Shown here: piece after piece, positions 1 through 8,724 of the stretch
Layout: every line of letters starts with the position of its first letter
Position numbering within the stretch: position 1 is the stretch's first letter
Source of the DNA: Clostridium sp. KNHs205
Lineage (GTDB): Bacteria > Bacillota > Clostridia > Lachnospirales > Lachnospiraceae
DNA: 64,000 nt
Reading direction: 5' to 3'
Assembly: GCF_000702945.1 (NCBI RefSeq)
Contig: NZ_JNLE01000003.1
Span: forward strand, 4,077,501-4,141,500
Position numbers and translations under genes: made by a program
The notes under the pieces: generated by a model
The model's database searches: none
Told to the model about the DNA's origin: nothing
The model's input: the letters and a program-made list of their open reading frames with translations, nothing else

Positions 1-1
1 A

Positions 2-166
2 ATTGCGGGAAACAGGGAGGATGTGTCAGTTATTCCACTTTCGCCTCCTTCTTACCGGCAAATCGGGATGGCCACCAATAAGAACAGCCAGGAGCAGCCC
101 CACATTAAAAAGTTAATTAAATTTATCAAAAACAACCCTCAATTGACACCGGTTTATTATCAGTAA
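2..166 (+). CDS. LysR-type regulator, C-terminal end only (partial)
   Basis: An open frame enters from the left edge and stops at TAA 164-166, giving the last 54 residues of a protein. The segment VIPLSPPSYRQIGMATNK followed by a basic helix (HIKKLIKFIKNN) looks like the end of a LysR substrate-binding domain, where a final strand (xIGxAxxK) is followed by a C-terminal helix. Its target cannot be told because the HTH is outside the window. No clear terminator follows. The convergent fucosidase gene ends 84 bases away. The family call is inferred from a short segment. Confidence 0.5.
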   Translation: MAGNREDVSVIPLSPPSYRQIGMATNKNSQEQPHIKKLIKFIKNNPQLTPVYYQ

Positions 167-249
167 TTATATCTAGGGTATTGTAATATATGGTGTCAAT
201 TTGATTGGGTTATTCTGCTAATCCTGTGTCAGAGTCAGATTAATTTATC

Positions 250-2586
250 CTAAGCACCGGCTATTATATAGGTCTCACCCTGTTTCAGACTGATACTTAT
301 GTGCTTCTTTTCCCAGGCTACTTTTCCGGTAAAATCAGTCCTGGCTTTTAGAAGTGCTTCCTTAAGTTTTCCATTTTCCCAGCTTATTGCAATCTCAAGC
401 CCTCCTTTTGCACACAAACCGGTTACTTCACCTGTTCCCCATTCTGCTGGCAATGCCGGTAATAACTCTATCACACCTTCATGACTCTGAACAAGCATTT
501 CCGCTATTCCCGCTGTAATACCAAAATTGCTGTCTATCTGGAAAGGCGGATGTGCTCCCAGCAGGTTCAAATAAACACCGCCTCCTGCTGTATGGCTCTT
601 ATCATGGATATCCACAAAACGAATGGCATTATCAAGCACTTTCTTCGTATGTTCTCCGTCCCTGAGTCTTGCCCAAACACATATTTTCCAGGCGATACCC
701 CAGCCTGTGGCTTCATCTCCCCTTAATTTCATGGTATTTATAACCGCAGGAATCAGCTCTTTCGTCTCCTGGTGATTTATACTGTTAGCAGGATAGAAAC
801 CATATAACAGAGAAAGATGTCTGTGAAGAGGCTCTGCTTCCTCATATTCCTTATCCCATTCCAGAAGCTGTCCTTTACTTCCCACTTTGTATTCCGGTAG
901 TTTACAAAGCATGGAAAGACAACGATTTTTCAGCTCTTCTTTTTCTATAAATATATCCGTGACTTCTGCACACATTCCAAGGATGTCCTTATACATTCCT
1001 ATATCCATGGCACTATCTGCGCATACAGCCAGTTTCTCTCCGTTCTCAACATAGTTGTTCTCCGGCGATGTAGTTGGATACAAAAGGATTCTTCCATCAC
1101 GCTCAACTGCATAATCCAGAAGAAATTCTGCAGCACCGTAAATTACCTCTCGATACTCTCTTAAAAATTCCCTGTCTTTTGTATATTCATAGTGTTCCCA
1201 GATATGTCTCGTTAACCAGCTGCCCCCATGAGGCCAGAAAGCATAACAGACACTGTTGGTATCTGTGGACAGTTTACCCACGGCCTCTGTCTGTCCCCAA
1301 ATGTCTGAGTTATGATGGGCACACCAGCCTCTGCTGTTGTAATTCTTGCCAGCTGTCCTGGCTCCGTTTTTAGCCAGCCTCTTAATGTAATCAAGCAATG
1401 GCTCATGGCATTCACTTAAATTAGTATTCTCAGCAGACCAATAATTCATTTCTGCATTAATATTAAGAGTGTAATTAGAGCTCCAGGGTGCTCTAAGGTG
1501 TTCATTCCAGATACCTTGAAGATTCGCAGGCTGAGAACCTTTTCTTGAACTTGATATCAATAAATATCTTCCATACTGGAATATTAAAGATATCAGACCA
1601 TAATCACTTTTATCCCCTTCATATGCCTTAAGCCTTTCGTCAAGAGGAAGATTTTCTTTGCTGGCTCCTGCTAATTTGAGGCTGACACGATGAAATAAAC
1701 TGTGATAATCTTTCACATGTGTTTCATAAAGCTTTAATATATCAAAAACCGGGAGTGCCTCAAACCTTGATAAAAGCAGCTGCCGGCAATCAATTCTGCT
1801 ATCCTTTGGTGCGATGTCCATTCCATTATAATTCGTAGCAGTATTTATAATAAAAGTTACAGTATCCGCCTTTTGCACTATAAGCCTGCCTTCTTCATAT
1901 CGGTATTCTCCCCCTTTAACAATGGGAAACACACCTGTACTAAAAGCCAGACCTATTTCTCCTTCCTTTTGATATAATAACGGCTCGGCGGTTTCATAAT
2001 AACTGGGAGCCGCATAGGCCGGAGCATTTCCTTCCAGAAGCAGCAGCTCACCTTTCTCTATCTGGGTTGAGCTTATACTACAAGGATGCAGACTTTCAAG
2101 AAAAGCCTCCAGAGATACCTGCCCCTTTTTATCTGCTTTGATATGTAAAACCATAAGGTTGTCTGTATTGGAACAAAAAGCAGTTCTTTCATATGCTGTT
2201 CCATCTGCTGTATAAGACGCAGTTGCAACAGCATTCTCTATATCCAGTTCTCTCCTGTAATTCTCAGCCTTATCACCATGATGCATCATCAGTATAAAGT
2301 TACCTACAGGCTGATAGCTTTCTGTCCAGGTGGTCATCATATGCTTCCATAATAGTTCCTGTGCTTTGGTCTTCTCATTCTTATCAATAGCATCTCTTAC
2401 CTGCTCCAGATAAGGAAATGTCTTCTCATCAGATTTATCCATTGGGTATCCCGACCATAAAGTATCATCATTTAAAGAAATTCTCTCTTTTCTGATACCT
2501 CCGTATACCATTCCCCCAAGCCTTCCATTGCCGATTGGCAGGGCTTCTTCAAACACTGTTGCTGGCTGTTTATACCATAATTTCAT
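250..2586 (-). CDS. GH95 alpha-L-fucosidase, cytoplasmic
   Basis: A glycoside hydrolase family 95 enzyme, expected to release alpha-1,2-linked L-fucose from oligosaccharides by inversion. The 778 residues start with the family's typical N-terminus (LWYKQPATVFEEALPIGNGRLG). The (alpha/alpha)6 barrel carries NLQGIWNE and NINAEMNYW near residues 360-385 (the paired Asn residues that activate the catalytic Asp), TSPENNY near 507 (general acid Glu) and QIDSNFG near 685 (the Asp). All known catalytic positions are present. No signal peptide is seen, so it should act inside the cell on imported sugars. AAGGAAGGTGG precedes the ATG. No transporter gene is adjacent. Confidence 0.93.
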   Translation of the reverse strand: MKLWYKQPATVFEEALPIGNGRLGGMVYGGIRKERISLNDDTLWSGYPMDKSDEKTFPYLEQVRDAIDKNEKTKAQELLWKHMMTTWTESYQPVGNFILMMHHGDKAENYRRELDIENAVATASYTADGTAYERTAFCSNTDNLMVLHIKADKKGQVSLEAFLESLHPCSISSTQIEKGELLLLEGNAPAYAAPSYYETAEPLLYQKEGEIGLAFSTGVFPIVKGGEYRYEEGRLIVQKADTVTFIINTATNYNGMDIAPKDSRIDCRQLLLSRFEALPVFDILKLYETHVKDYHSLFHRVSLKLAGASKENLPLDERLKAYEGDKSDYGLISLIFQYGRYLLISSSRKGSQPANLQGIWNEHLRAPWSSNYTLNINAEMNYWSAENTNLSECHEPLLDYIKRLAKNGARTAGKNYNSRGWCAHHNSDIWGQTEAVGKLSTDTNSVCYAFWPHGGSWLTRHIWEHYEYTKDREFLREYREVIYGAAEFLLDYAVERDGRILLYPTTSPENNYVENGEKLAVCADSAMDIGMYKDILGMCAEVTDIFIEKEELKNRCLSMLCKLPEYKVGSKGQLLEWDKEYEEAEPLHRHLSLLYGFYPANSINHQETKELIPAVINTMKLRGDEATGWGIAWKICVWARLRDGEHTKKVLDNAIRFVDIHDKSHTAGGGVYLNLLGAHPPFQIDSNFGITAGIAEMLVQSHEGVIELLPALPAEWGTGEVTGLCAKGGLEIAISWENGKLKEALLKARTDFTGKVAWEKKHISISLKQGETYIIAGA

Positions 2587-2853
2587 TTATTATGCCACCT
2601 TCCTTTGTTTTACAGGTCATTTCCATAACCGCATTTGTGTTATCCATTCTATTCTGTATGGATATCCATTACAACACGAATTATTAGTTATGAAATACCA
2701 TAAAAATTAAGCGTCTGAAAACCAAGGAAGATTCCAGAGCCCTGGCAGCTGAAATAGTACTTAATTACTTACAGTTGATTATTTGGGCTCCAGTTATAAT
2801 TTATATTATAATATTACTTTTTTAAATTTAGCAATAACTAGGTTGATTCTACA

Positions 2854-2881
2854 GATAAAATATGTTATAACATATTTTATC
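2854..2881. promoter_or_regulatory. 28-bp perfect AT-rich palindrome
   Basis: The two 14-base arms (GATAAAATATGTTA and its exact complement) meet without a spacer at 2867/2868. A second, imperfect palindrome follows at about 2882-2917, with AACGGAATA facing TATTATTCGTT. They lie between the divergent fucosidase and cupin-regulator genes. The pair could be operator sites for either gene or a cruciform. No flanking T-run suggests a terminator. Confidence 0.55.
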
Positions 2882-2980
2882 GAACGGAATACGTTATATA
2901 ATATATTATTCGTTATTACATATGATCAAATAATGTTTCTTAATGTTTTTTTAGTTTAAATATCAACTTTAATTTTACTG

Positions 2981-3100
2981 TTCAATTTTTTGCTATAGTT
3001 TACAGCTTCAATCTTCCGCTACACTTTACAGCTTCAATTTTTTGCTATAGTTTACTGCTTCAATCTTCCGCTACACTATACAGCTTCAATCATTTACTGC
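2981..3100. repeat. 26-bp tandem repeat, about 4.6 copies of two alternating types
   Basis: Units begin at 2981, 3007, 3033 and 3059, with a partial fifth at 3085. Each begins TTCAAT and ends TTTACAGC, TTTACTGC or TATACAGC. Units 1 and 3 share the core TTTTTGCTATAG and units 2 and 4 the core CTTCCGCTACAC, so the true period is 52 bp. The array ends about 50 bases before the cupin regulator start. No function is known to me. Confidence 0.85.
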
Positions 3101-3148
3101 TTTACTTTATTTGTTTTGCGGGAAACACTAAGATTACAGGAGGTTAAC

Positions 3149-3748
3149 ATGAATGAGATAAAACAGATTATTGCAGAACGGATGAAATTTATAAGACAAA
3201 ACAAGAATCTGAGTCTGGATCAGGCAGCCGAACTGACAGAAATCAGTAAGGCCATGCTCAGTCAGATTGAAAGGGGGCAGTCCATACCTACTATCACTAC
3301 CTTATGGAAAATCTCCGCAGGTTATAAAGTTCCAATCACTTATTTTCTGGAGGAAGAGAAAAAGGATTATACTTTAATGGATTTTATGGGTTCTAAACCT
3401 GTTTATGAAGAAAACCGCAAAATGCGCCTCCATCAGCTTTTTCCCTATAATCCTGCTCAAAATATCGAAATGCTTTATATTGAATTCGAATCTGGCTGTA
3501 TTCACCATTCAGAAAAACATATGAACGGCGTAGAGGAATATGTATTCGTTCTCTCCGGCAGTCTTTTACTCTCACTGGGTCAGGAAGTTGTTTCAGTTTC
3601 TGAGAAACAGGCATTCCGTTTCCGTGCTGACCTTCCTCACAGCTATCGTAATTCTTCTGAAATACTCTGTAAGATTATTAATATTATTTATTATCCGCCA
3701 GCTATATCCGATGTATCTCATGAACTGAAGTTGGGAGAAAATTTATGA
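3149..3748 (+). CDS. XRE-family regulator with C-terminal cupin domain
   Basis: A 199-residue transcription factor. Residues 5-58 form an XRE helix-turn-helix (LSLDQAAELTEISKAMLSQIERGQSIPTI, recognisable as the two HTH helices). Residues about 100-185 form a cupin barrel with HxxEKH...EEYVFVLSG...P.SYRN features, likely the ligand-sensing part. The ATG at 3149 has AGGAGG six bases upstream and is preferred over an in-frame ATG at 3116 without one. Its stop overlaps the start of the downstream exporter (ATGA), so the two are translationally coupled and the exporter is the probable target. Confidence 0.88.
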   Translation: MNEIKQIIAERMKFIRQNKNLSLDQAAELTEISKAMLSQIERGQSIPTITTLWKISAGYKVPITYFLEEEKKDYTLMDFMGSKPVYEENRKMRLHQLFPYNPAQNIEMLYIEFESGCIHHSEKHMNGVEEYVFVLSGSLLLSLGQEVVSVSEKQAFRFRADLPHSYRNSSEILCKIINIIYYPPAISDVSHELKLGENL

Positions 3749-4671
3749 AAAAGGCTTTTTTACTTGGTATTGCAGGTTCTTTCTTCTTCGCATTTACCTT
3801 TATCCTTAACAGAAGCATGAACCTGTCCGGCGGCAATTGGATCTGGAGTGCCAGCTTACGCTATCTGTTTGCTTTTCCGATAATGGCTCTGGTAATCCGT
3901 CAAAAATATGGCTTCCAGAACATACATACAGAAATACGGATGCACTGGAAACAATGGATGCTATGGAGCATTATAGGCTTCGGACTCTTTTATGCTCCCC
4001 TTGCCTTTGCCGGTGATAACGGAGAGTCCTGGCTCATTGCCGCATCCTGGCAGATAACCATTGTAATGGGAATCATAACCGCTCCCCTTTTTGGTAAAAA
4101 AATTCCATACCGTAATCTGTTTGCTGCCGGAATCATACTGGCTGGTGTTTTCTTATTGCAGCTTCAGAATGTGAGCGGAGCTTCAAATAACAAGCTTACT
4201 GTGATTCTACTTCCTATTCTGGTGGCTGCCACAGCATATCCTCTGGGGAATCGCAAAATGATGGAGTTATGTAAAGATAGAATTACTACCCTGGAACGGG
4301 TATATGGTATGATTCTATGCAGCCTCCCATTCTGGTGTTTATTATCTCTCTTTGGTTTTATAAATGTGGGATTTCCAACAAATTCTCAACTGCTGCAGAG
4401 TTTTTTAGTGGCTCTATTTTCCGGAATTGTTGCAACTCTGCTGTTTTTCAAAGCCACGGATAACGTAAAGCATAATCAGAAACAACTCGCTGTAGTTGAA
4501 TCAACCCAATCAGGAGAAGTTCTTTTTACTCTCCTTGGAGGAATCCTACTGTTAGGGGATCCTCTTCCTGACCTTACAGGCTTTGCAGGAATTCTGTTAA
4601 TAATAACTGGCATGATTCTGAATAGTCTGCTATCTTCCCAGAAAATTTCAGCAAATAAAAAGAGCGGCTAA
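3745..4671 (+). CDS. DMT-superfamily transporter, multidrug-efflux (EmrE/EamA) type
   Basis: A 308-residue integral membrane protein with about ten hydrophobic helices, beginning MKKAFLLGIAGSFFFAFTFILNRSM, the usual start of EamA-like drug/metabolite exporters. A glycine-rich C-terminal motif (SGEVLFTLLGGILLLGDPLP) matches the second EamA repeat. It overlaps the cupin regulator by four bases, so it should be co-transcribed with and controlled by it. The substrate is unknown; amino acids or small amphipathic drugs are typical of the family. The stop codon lies in the loop of a bidirectional terminator. Confidence 0.85.
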   Translation: MKKAFLLGIAGSFFFAFTFILNRSMNLSGGNWIWSASLRYLFAFPIMALVIRQKYGFQNIHTEIRMHWKQWMLWSIIGFGLFYAPLAFAGDNGESWLIAASWQITIVMGIITAPLFGKKIPYRNLFAAGIILAGVFLLQLQNVSGASNNKLTVILLPILVAATAYPLGNRKMMELCKDRITTLERVYGMILCSLPFWCLLSLFGFINVGFPTNSQLLQSFLVALFSGIVATLLFFKATDNVKHNQKQLAVVESTQSGEVLFTLLGGILLLGDPLPDLTGFAGILLIITGMILNSLLSSQKISANKKSG

Positions 4672-4685
4672 GCCGCTCCTTTTAT
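4656..4685. terminator. bidirectional terminator between the DMT exporter gene and rpsO
   Basis: A perfect stem GAGCGGC / GCCGCTC (4662-4668 with 4672-4678) encloses the three-base loop TAA, which is the exporter's stop codon. It is flanked by AAAAA on the left and TTTT on the right, so it can end transcripts from both sides. The rpsO stop at 4685-4687 abuts it. Confidence 0.9.
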
Positions 4686-4951
4686 TATTTTCTTAAACCT
4701 AAACGTTCAATTAATTTACGATAGCCTTCGATATCTGTCTTCTTTAAGTATGCAAGAAGACCCCTTCTCTGACCAACCATTTTCAGAAGACCTCTTCTTG
4801 AATGATGATCTTTCTGGTTCACTTTTAAATGCTCTGTTAACTCAGTGATCCTTGCTGTTAAAAGTGCGATCTGAACTTCAGGTGAACCTGTATCCTCAGG
4901 TGTTCTTCCGTAAGCTGTAATAATTTCCTGTTTTTTCTCTTTGCTAATCAT
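4685..4951 (-). CDS. rpsO: 30S ribosomal protein S15
   Basis: This 88-residue protein binds 16S rRNA at an early step of 30S assembly. The sequence has the family hallmarks [15 protein letters not shown], [20 protein letters not shown] and [10 protein letters not shown]. The start at 4951 gives exactly the usual length and has AAGGAGG eight bases upstream. The open frame continues upstream only because the leader lacks stops. It has its own consensus-like promoter, a leader that may fold, and a shared terminator. pnp, often a neighbour, is absent here. Confidence 0.98.
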   Translation of the reverse strand: MISKEKKQEIITAYGRTPEDTGSPEVQIALLTARITELTEHLKVNQKDHHSRRGLLKMVGQRRGLLAYLKKTDIEGYRKLIERLGLRK

Positions 4952-4982
4952 GGATAAATCCTCCTTAATATTTTCAACGCCT

Positions 4983-5009
4983 GGCACTAAGATATAGGTC
5001 GGAGTGTCC
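4983..5009 (-). promoter_or_regulatory. possible S15 autoregulatory leader hairpin
   Basis: In the rpsO leader, GGACACT (5003-5009) can pair with AGTGCC (4983-4988), with one bulged A, to make a six-pair stem. Ribosomal protein S15 represses its own mRNA through diverse leader structures in several bacterial groups. This fold is a plausible local version but was found by eye only. Confidence 0.3.
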
Positions 5010-5044
5010 CAAATCCTGGTACCGGTTATAAACGTACGCATATT

Positions 5045-5073
5045 ATTGTAACACAGTCTGTACCATTTGTAAA
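5045..5073 (-). promoter_or_regulatory. rpsO promoter
   Basis: On the minus strand TTTACA (5068-5073) and TACAAT (5045-5050) are separated by exactly 17 bases, giving a near-consensus sigma-A promoter. Transcription should begin near 5038, leaving an untranslated leader of about 85 bases before rpsO. Confidence 0.85.
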
Positions 5074-5082
5074 TCAATTTAT

Positions 5083-5139
5083 TATTTGAATCTGTTTTAT
5101 TTATTTGAATCTGTTATATCTATTTGAATCTGTTATATT
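5083..5139. repeat. 19-bp tandem repeat, three copies
   Basis: Three copies of TATTTGAATCTGTT(A/T)TAT(C/T) lie side by side just upstream of the rpsO promoter. They are unrelated in sequence to the larger 20-bp array that follows about 60 bases later. Confidence 0.8.
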
Positions 5140-5200
5140 CCTTAATTTAAAGCCGTTACCTTTAATAATCTTCATCCGTTGCATTTCATAAAATCTAATT

Positions 5201-5480
5201 CCGTACATTCATTTTAACTCTGTAGCATTCATTTCAACACCGTTGCATTCATTTCAATACCGTTGCATTCATTTCAACTCCGTAGCATTCACTTCATCTC
5301 CGTAGCATTCACTTCAACTCCGTTGCATTCACTTCATCTCCGTAGCATTCACTTCAACTCCATAGCATTCACTTCAACTACGTAGCATACACTTCAACTC
5401 CATAGCATTCACTTCATCTCCGTAGCATACACTTCATCTCCGTAGCATTCATTTTAACTCCATTTTATTCATTTTAATTT
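5201..5480. repeat. 20-bp minisatellite, 14 units
   Basis: Units of exactly 20 bases run in register from 5201 to 5480. The consensus is CGTAGCATTCACTTCAACTC, with variants at a few positions (GTTG for GTAG, CATT for CACT, ATCTC for AACTC). End units are the most diverged, as in arrays that grow and shrink from the middle. It fills the gap between the rpsO upstream region and the 3' end of the SulP gene. There are no spacers, so it is not CRISPR. Confidence 0.95.
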
Positions 5481-5531
5481 TGCTGCATATGGGAGCTCAT
5501 TTCTAAAGTACTACCCTAAAGGTTCTGATTT

Positions 5532-7145
5532 CTAGAGCAGTTCTAATAACACCTTGTCAACGCTAAAGTAAAATGCTTCTTCACCAGCTGCCTCAACAAG
5601 TCCGGATTGCTCAAAAATTTTCATTACAGAAGGCTGAACTGATGAAAACAAGACCGATTTCCCATTTTCTTTCGCCTCTTTACAAAAATCCATAATTATA
5701 CCTACGGAAGTAATATCAGCCATTGGTACACCTCTTAATGATAGTATAACAACTTCTCTATTACTTAAACCCTCCAGCTTTTTCTTAATGGAATCAGCCG
5801 TCATAAAGAACATAGGACCGGTTACATAGACAACACACCAACTTTTAACATCAGTCCCTTCTTTGCCGATTCTAAGAGGATCGACCTCCTCTACTGCTAT
5901 CTGAATCGCCGCACTTCTTATAACAAACAAAAAGAGACCTAATAAAACACCAATCAGGATTGCTGTAGTAAGATCCAACGCAACAGTTGCTATCATGGTA
6001 ATAAGATATTTTAGTACTGGTCCTTTCATTTTATGTTTAAACATGTATTTGATTGCAGACCATTCATTCATTTTAAAGGCTGTAACAATCAGAACTCCGG
6101 CTAACGCTGCCAGAGGAATTTTAGACATAACAGGGCTTAAAACGAACATGGCTATGAGCAGGCCTATGGCATGGATGATACCTGTAAGCCTTGTCTGTGC
6201 TCCGGATTTTATGGCAACGCTTGTCCTGGCAATCGCTGCTGTTGCAGGTATTCCTCCGAAGAAGGGAAGAATTATATTCCCGATTCCTTGAGCAATAAGC
6301 TCCTGATCACTGTTCATGGCTTTTCCAGCCATTCTGCCGGCAGATGCGCCGCAAAGAAGACTTTCAATCATACATAACATGGCAATACTGACAGCCGGTG
6401 AAAATACTCCTTCAATATGCTCCCAGGTTATCCCTGCAAAATGTAACCTTTCGGCAGGTAAAAGTGTCTGAGGTATTTCTCCCACCGTTTTGATATCCAG
6501 GTTCAGAAGAAGACTTCCACCGGTGGCAAGAATGATACCCAGGAGAGACCCGGGAACTATATTATTCCACTTCTTTGGGTAAAAGACCATTAAAAGGATT
6601 ACAAAAAGTCCTGTACATAAGGTTGCAGTGTCAGGTGAAAAACCAAGTTTCGTATAGCTGAAGACTTTACCCAAGGCCGTAGTTCCCTGAGAATATACTC
6701 CAAAGAAGTTATCAACCTGACCCAAAGCAATTATAATAGCAATTCCAGAGGTGAAGCCTGTAATAACCGGTGCCGGAATAAAGGAAGTAATCCTTCCCAA
6801 ATGTAATATTCCTGCAATCAACAATAGTATTCCTGCAATTAAAGTTGCAACAAATACTCCCTGCATCTTATATTGAGCTATTATGGACATTAAGATTGCT
6901 GCCATAGCTCCGGTAGGCCCGGAAATCTGATAAAAGCCACCGGAAAAAAAGCTGATGATTAGCCCTGCCACTATGGCTGTTATAAGACCTGATGCTGCAT
7001 CGGCTCCACTGGAGACGCCAAAGGCAAGTGCAAGAGGCAACGCAACTGCTGTTACTGTAAGTCCAGCCATAAGGTCCTTACTAAACTTTGTAAAATTGTA
7101 CTCTTTAAACTCATGTTCTAATTCTGTAAATAATGGTAGCCGCAT
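5532..7145 (-). CDS. SulP-family anion transporter with STAS domain
   Basis: A 537-residue membrane protein of the SulP (SLC26) family, which moves sulfate, bicarbonate or similar anions. About 12-14 hydrophobic segments cover residues 25-410, including the family segment GLIISFFSGGFYQISGPTGA. A cytoplasmic STAS domain follows at about 430-535 (VVILSLRGVPMADITSVGI). The ATG is preceded by AAGGAAG. The substrate cannot be told from sequence. A Crp/Fnr regulator gene lies just upstream in the same direction, about 130 bases away, and may share its transcription. Confidence 0.92.
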   Translation of the reverse strand: MRLPLFTELEHEFKEYNFTKFSKDLMAGLTVTAVALPLALAFGVSSGADAASGLITAIVAGLIISFFSGGFYQISGPTGAMAAILMSIIAQYKMQGVFVATLIAGILLLIAGILHLGRITSFIPAPVITGFTSGIAIIIALGQVDNFFGVYSQGTTALGKVFSYTKLGFSPDTATLCTGLFVILLMVFYPKKWNNIVPGSLLGIILATGGSLLLNLDIKTVGEIPQTLLPAERLHFAGITWEHIEGVFSPAVSIAMLCMIESLLCGASAGRMAGKAMNSDQELIAQGIGNIILPFFGGIPATAAIARTSVAIKSGAQTRLTGIIHAIGLLIAMFVLSPVMSKIPLAALAGVLIVTAFKMNEWSAIKYMFKHKMKGPVLKYLITMIATVALDLTTAILIGVLLGLFLFVIRSAAIQIAVEEVDPLRIGKEGTDVKSWCVVYVTGPMFFMTADSIKKKLEGLSNREVVILSLRGVPMADITSVGIIMDFCKEAKENGKSVLFSSVQPSVMKIFEQSGLVEAAGEEAFYFSVDKVLLELL

Positions 7146-7275
7146 ATGTGTATTCTTCCTTTATGTAAGTTTCAAATGTAGAATAGTATATCACAACCAT
7201 ATTAAATTTCCAGAGGTAAAACATAAATTTTTTAGAGGTTTTTTATTAATTTTATGTTTATTTAATATTTAAGAG

Positions 7276-7953
7276 CTATCCAAAGAGGTTTTCAAGTTCC
7301 TCCTCTTGCAGTATTGTAACCATATCCCCTTTTATATCAATTAGGCCCTCTTGCTTCATCTTCATGAATTCTCTTGATAAGGAAGGTCTGGTGACACCTA
7401 AAAAGTCTGCCATTTCTTCTCGGTTCATGGACAATTTTATTTTATTATCCCCTTTGTTTTGCTTCAGGAGAAAGGCAGCTATCTTATGGCGCAAGGTTTC
7501 CCCTGAGAGAAACTGCAGTTTCTGATTAAGAAAATATGCCTTTTGCGCAAGGATTGTCAGCATATTATGGGTAAGTATCGTATGAAAACCGCAATTACTG
7601 CTGCAGTTCTTATAAAGAAAGGTTTTTGGCATCCATAATACTTTTGCAGGTGTCGCTGCCAGAGAATAGTAATCATATTCCTGTTTGTCCAAAAATGCAT
7701 ACACCTCTCCAAATAAATCTCCCGGATCACTAAAGGCAGCTACCAAGCTTCTTCTGCCGGAGGGTGAATCCTGGCATACGGATATTTCTCCCTCCAGCAA
7801 CAGGTGAATATATTCCGGTTTGTCTTTCTGATAAAAAATAAAATCATTTTTCTGATAACTGCATATTTTGGCTTTACAGCAGATCAAAAGCTCGTTTAAT
7901 TCATTCTCTTCTATTCCTGCAAATAATCTGCAGTGTTTAACTGCTTCGTGCAT
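7276..7953 (-). CDS. Crp/Fnr-family transcriptional regulator
   Basis: A 225-residue protein with an N-terminal cyclic-nucleotide-binding-like beta-roll (about 10-125; GDLFGEVYAF) and a C-terminal winged HTH (about 145-215; MNREEMADFLGVTRPSLSREF). Seven or so cysteines are scattered (C8, the C25-C26 pair, the CSSNC pair near 117-121), but not in the classical FNR cluster pattern, so an Fe-S or redox role is only possible. It is divergent from the glutathione peroxidase gene, whose promoter carries palindromes and is a candidate target. AGGAGAAGG lies close before the ATG. Confidence 0.9.
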   Translation of the reverse strand: MHEAVKHCRLFAGIEENELNELLICCKAKICSYQKNDFIFYQKDKPEYIHLLLEGEISVCQDSPSGRRSLVAAFSDPGDLFGEVYAFLDKQEYDYYSLAATPAKVLWMPKTFLYKNCSSNCGFHTILTHNMLTILAQKAYFLNQKLQFLSGETLRHKIAAFLLKQNKGDNKIKLSMNREEMADFLGVTRPSLSREFMKMKQEGLIDIKGDMVTILQEEELENLFG

Positions 7954-8103
7954 CCTTCTCCTAACCGGCCGCTGCCTGTCAGCAAATATCCGGCCTTTCT
8001 ATCCTACTTTATTTATTATGCTTTTATTAAACATTATTGATAATACTTTACTTCGAAGTTATCTTATGCAATTCTATATATAATATTATATTACAGTAAT
8101 CTA

Positions 8104-8147
8104 TTGACAGCAAGTATACCTTGAAGGTATAATATATTGTATACAAT
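8104..8147 (+). promoter_or_regulatory. glutathione peroxidase promoter with two palindromes
   Basis: TTGACA (8104-8109) and TATAAT (8128-8133) are 18 bases apart. A perfect 17-base palindrome, TATACCTTGAAGGTATA, fills 8115-8131 between and over the -10 box. A second perfect palindrome, ATTGTATACAAT, follows at 8136-8147 over the likely start point. The layout suggests repressor or MerR-type control. Confidence 0.8.
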
Positions 8148-8184
8148 GCAATTGATTCAAACCAATATGAAAGGATGATTAACT

Positions 8185-8724
8185 ATGGAATTTTATGATT
8201 TTAATGTGAAAGATAAGAAAGGTAATGCAATTGACCTACAGCAATATAAAGGAAAAGTATTGCTGGTGGTAAACACAGCTACCCAATGCGGGTTGACACC
8301 TCAATATACAGCCCTTGAAGCAGTTTATGAAAAATATCATAAACAGGGTTTTGAAATCCTTGATTTTCCCAGTAATCAATTCAAAGAGCAAGCCCCCGGC
8401 ACAGATGAAGAAATAGACTCCTTTTGTCAGCTAAATTATGGAACAACCTTCCCCCGTTTTGCTAAAATTGATGTAAACGGTGAAAACACTCATCCTTTGT
8501 ATGCCTGGTTAAAAAATGAAGCACCAATTGATAAAGGTAACGATACCTCTAAAGCTTTTGAAGAAAGAGTAAGCAAATATACCCCAGATCTACAAGCCGC
8601 AGATATTAAATGGAATTTTGGAAAATTCCTCCTTGATAAAGAAGGTATGGTATTTAATCGCTATTCACCTGCCGTAGCTCCTGAAGAAATCGAAGCAGAT
8701 ATAATACAGCTGCTTAGTGAATAA
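8185..8724 (+). CDS. glutathione peroxidase-family thiol peroxidase
   Basis: A 179-residue thioredoxin-fold peroxidase that reduces hydroperoxides. The motif VNTATQCGLTPQY near residues 29-41 has Cys where animal enzymes have selenocysteine. The second signature (LDFPSNQFKEQAPG) and the WNFGKFL motif near 138-144 complete the Gln/Trp/Asn catalytic set. Bacterial Cys-type members commonly use thioredoxin rather than glutathione as reductant, so the physiological donor is inferred. The gene stands alone behind a strong promoter with operator-like palindromes. Confidence 0.95.
   Translation: MEFYDFNVKDKKGNAIDLQQYKGKVLLVVNTATQCGLTPQYTALEAVYEKYHKQGFEILDFPSNQFKEQAPGTDEEIDSFCQLNYGTTFPRFAKIDVNGENTHPLYAWLKNEAPIDKGNDTSKAFEERVSKYTPDLQAADIKWNFGKFLLDKEGMVFNRYSPAVAPEEIEADIIQLLSE

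Noticed and set aside
3116..3148. Earlier start of the cupin regulator
   Set aside because: No ribosome binding site; ATG 3149 follows AGGAGG.
4952..5077. N-terminal extension of S15
   Set aside because: S15 proteins are 88 residues long; the upstream codons cover the promoter and leader.
5201..5480. CRISPR array
   Set aside because: Units are contiguous with no spacers, and no cas genes are nearby.
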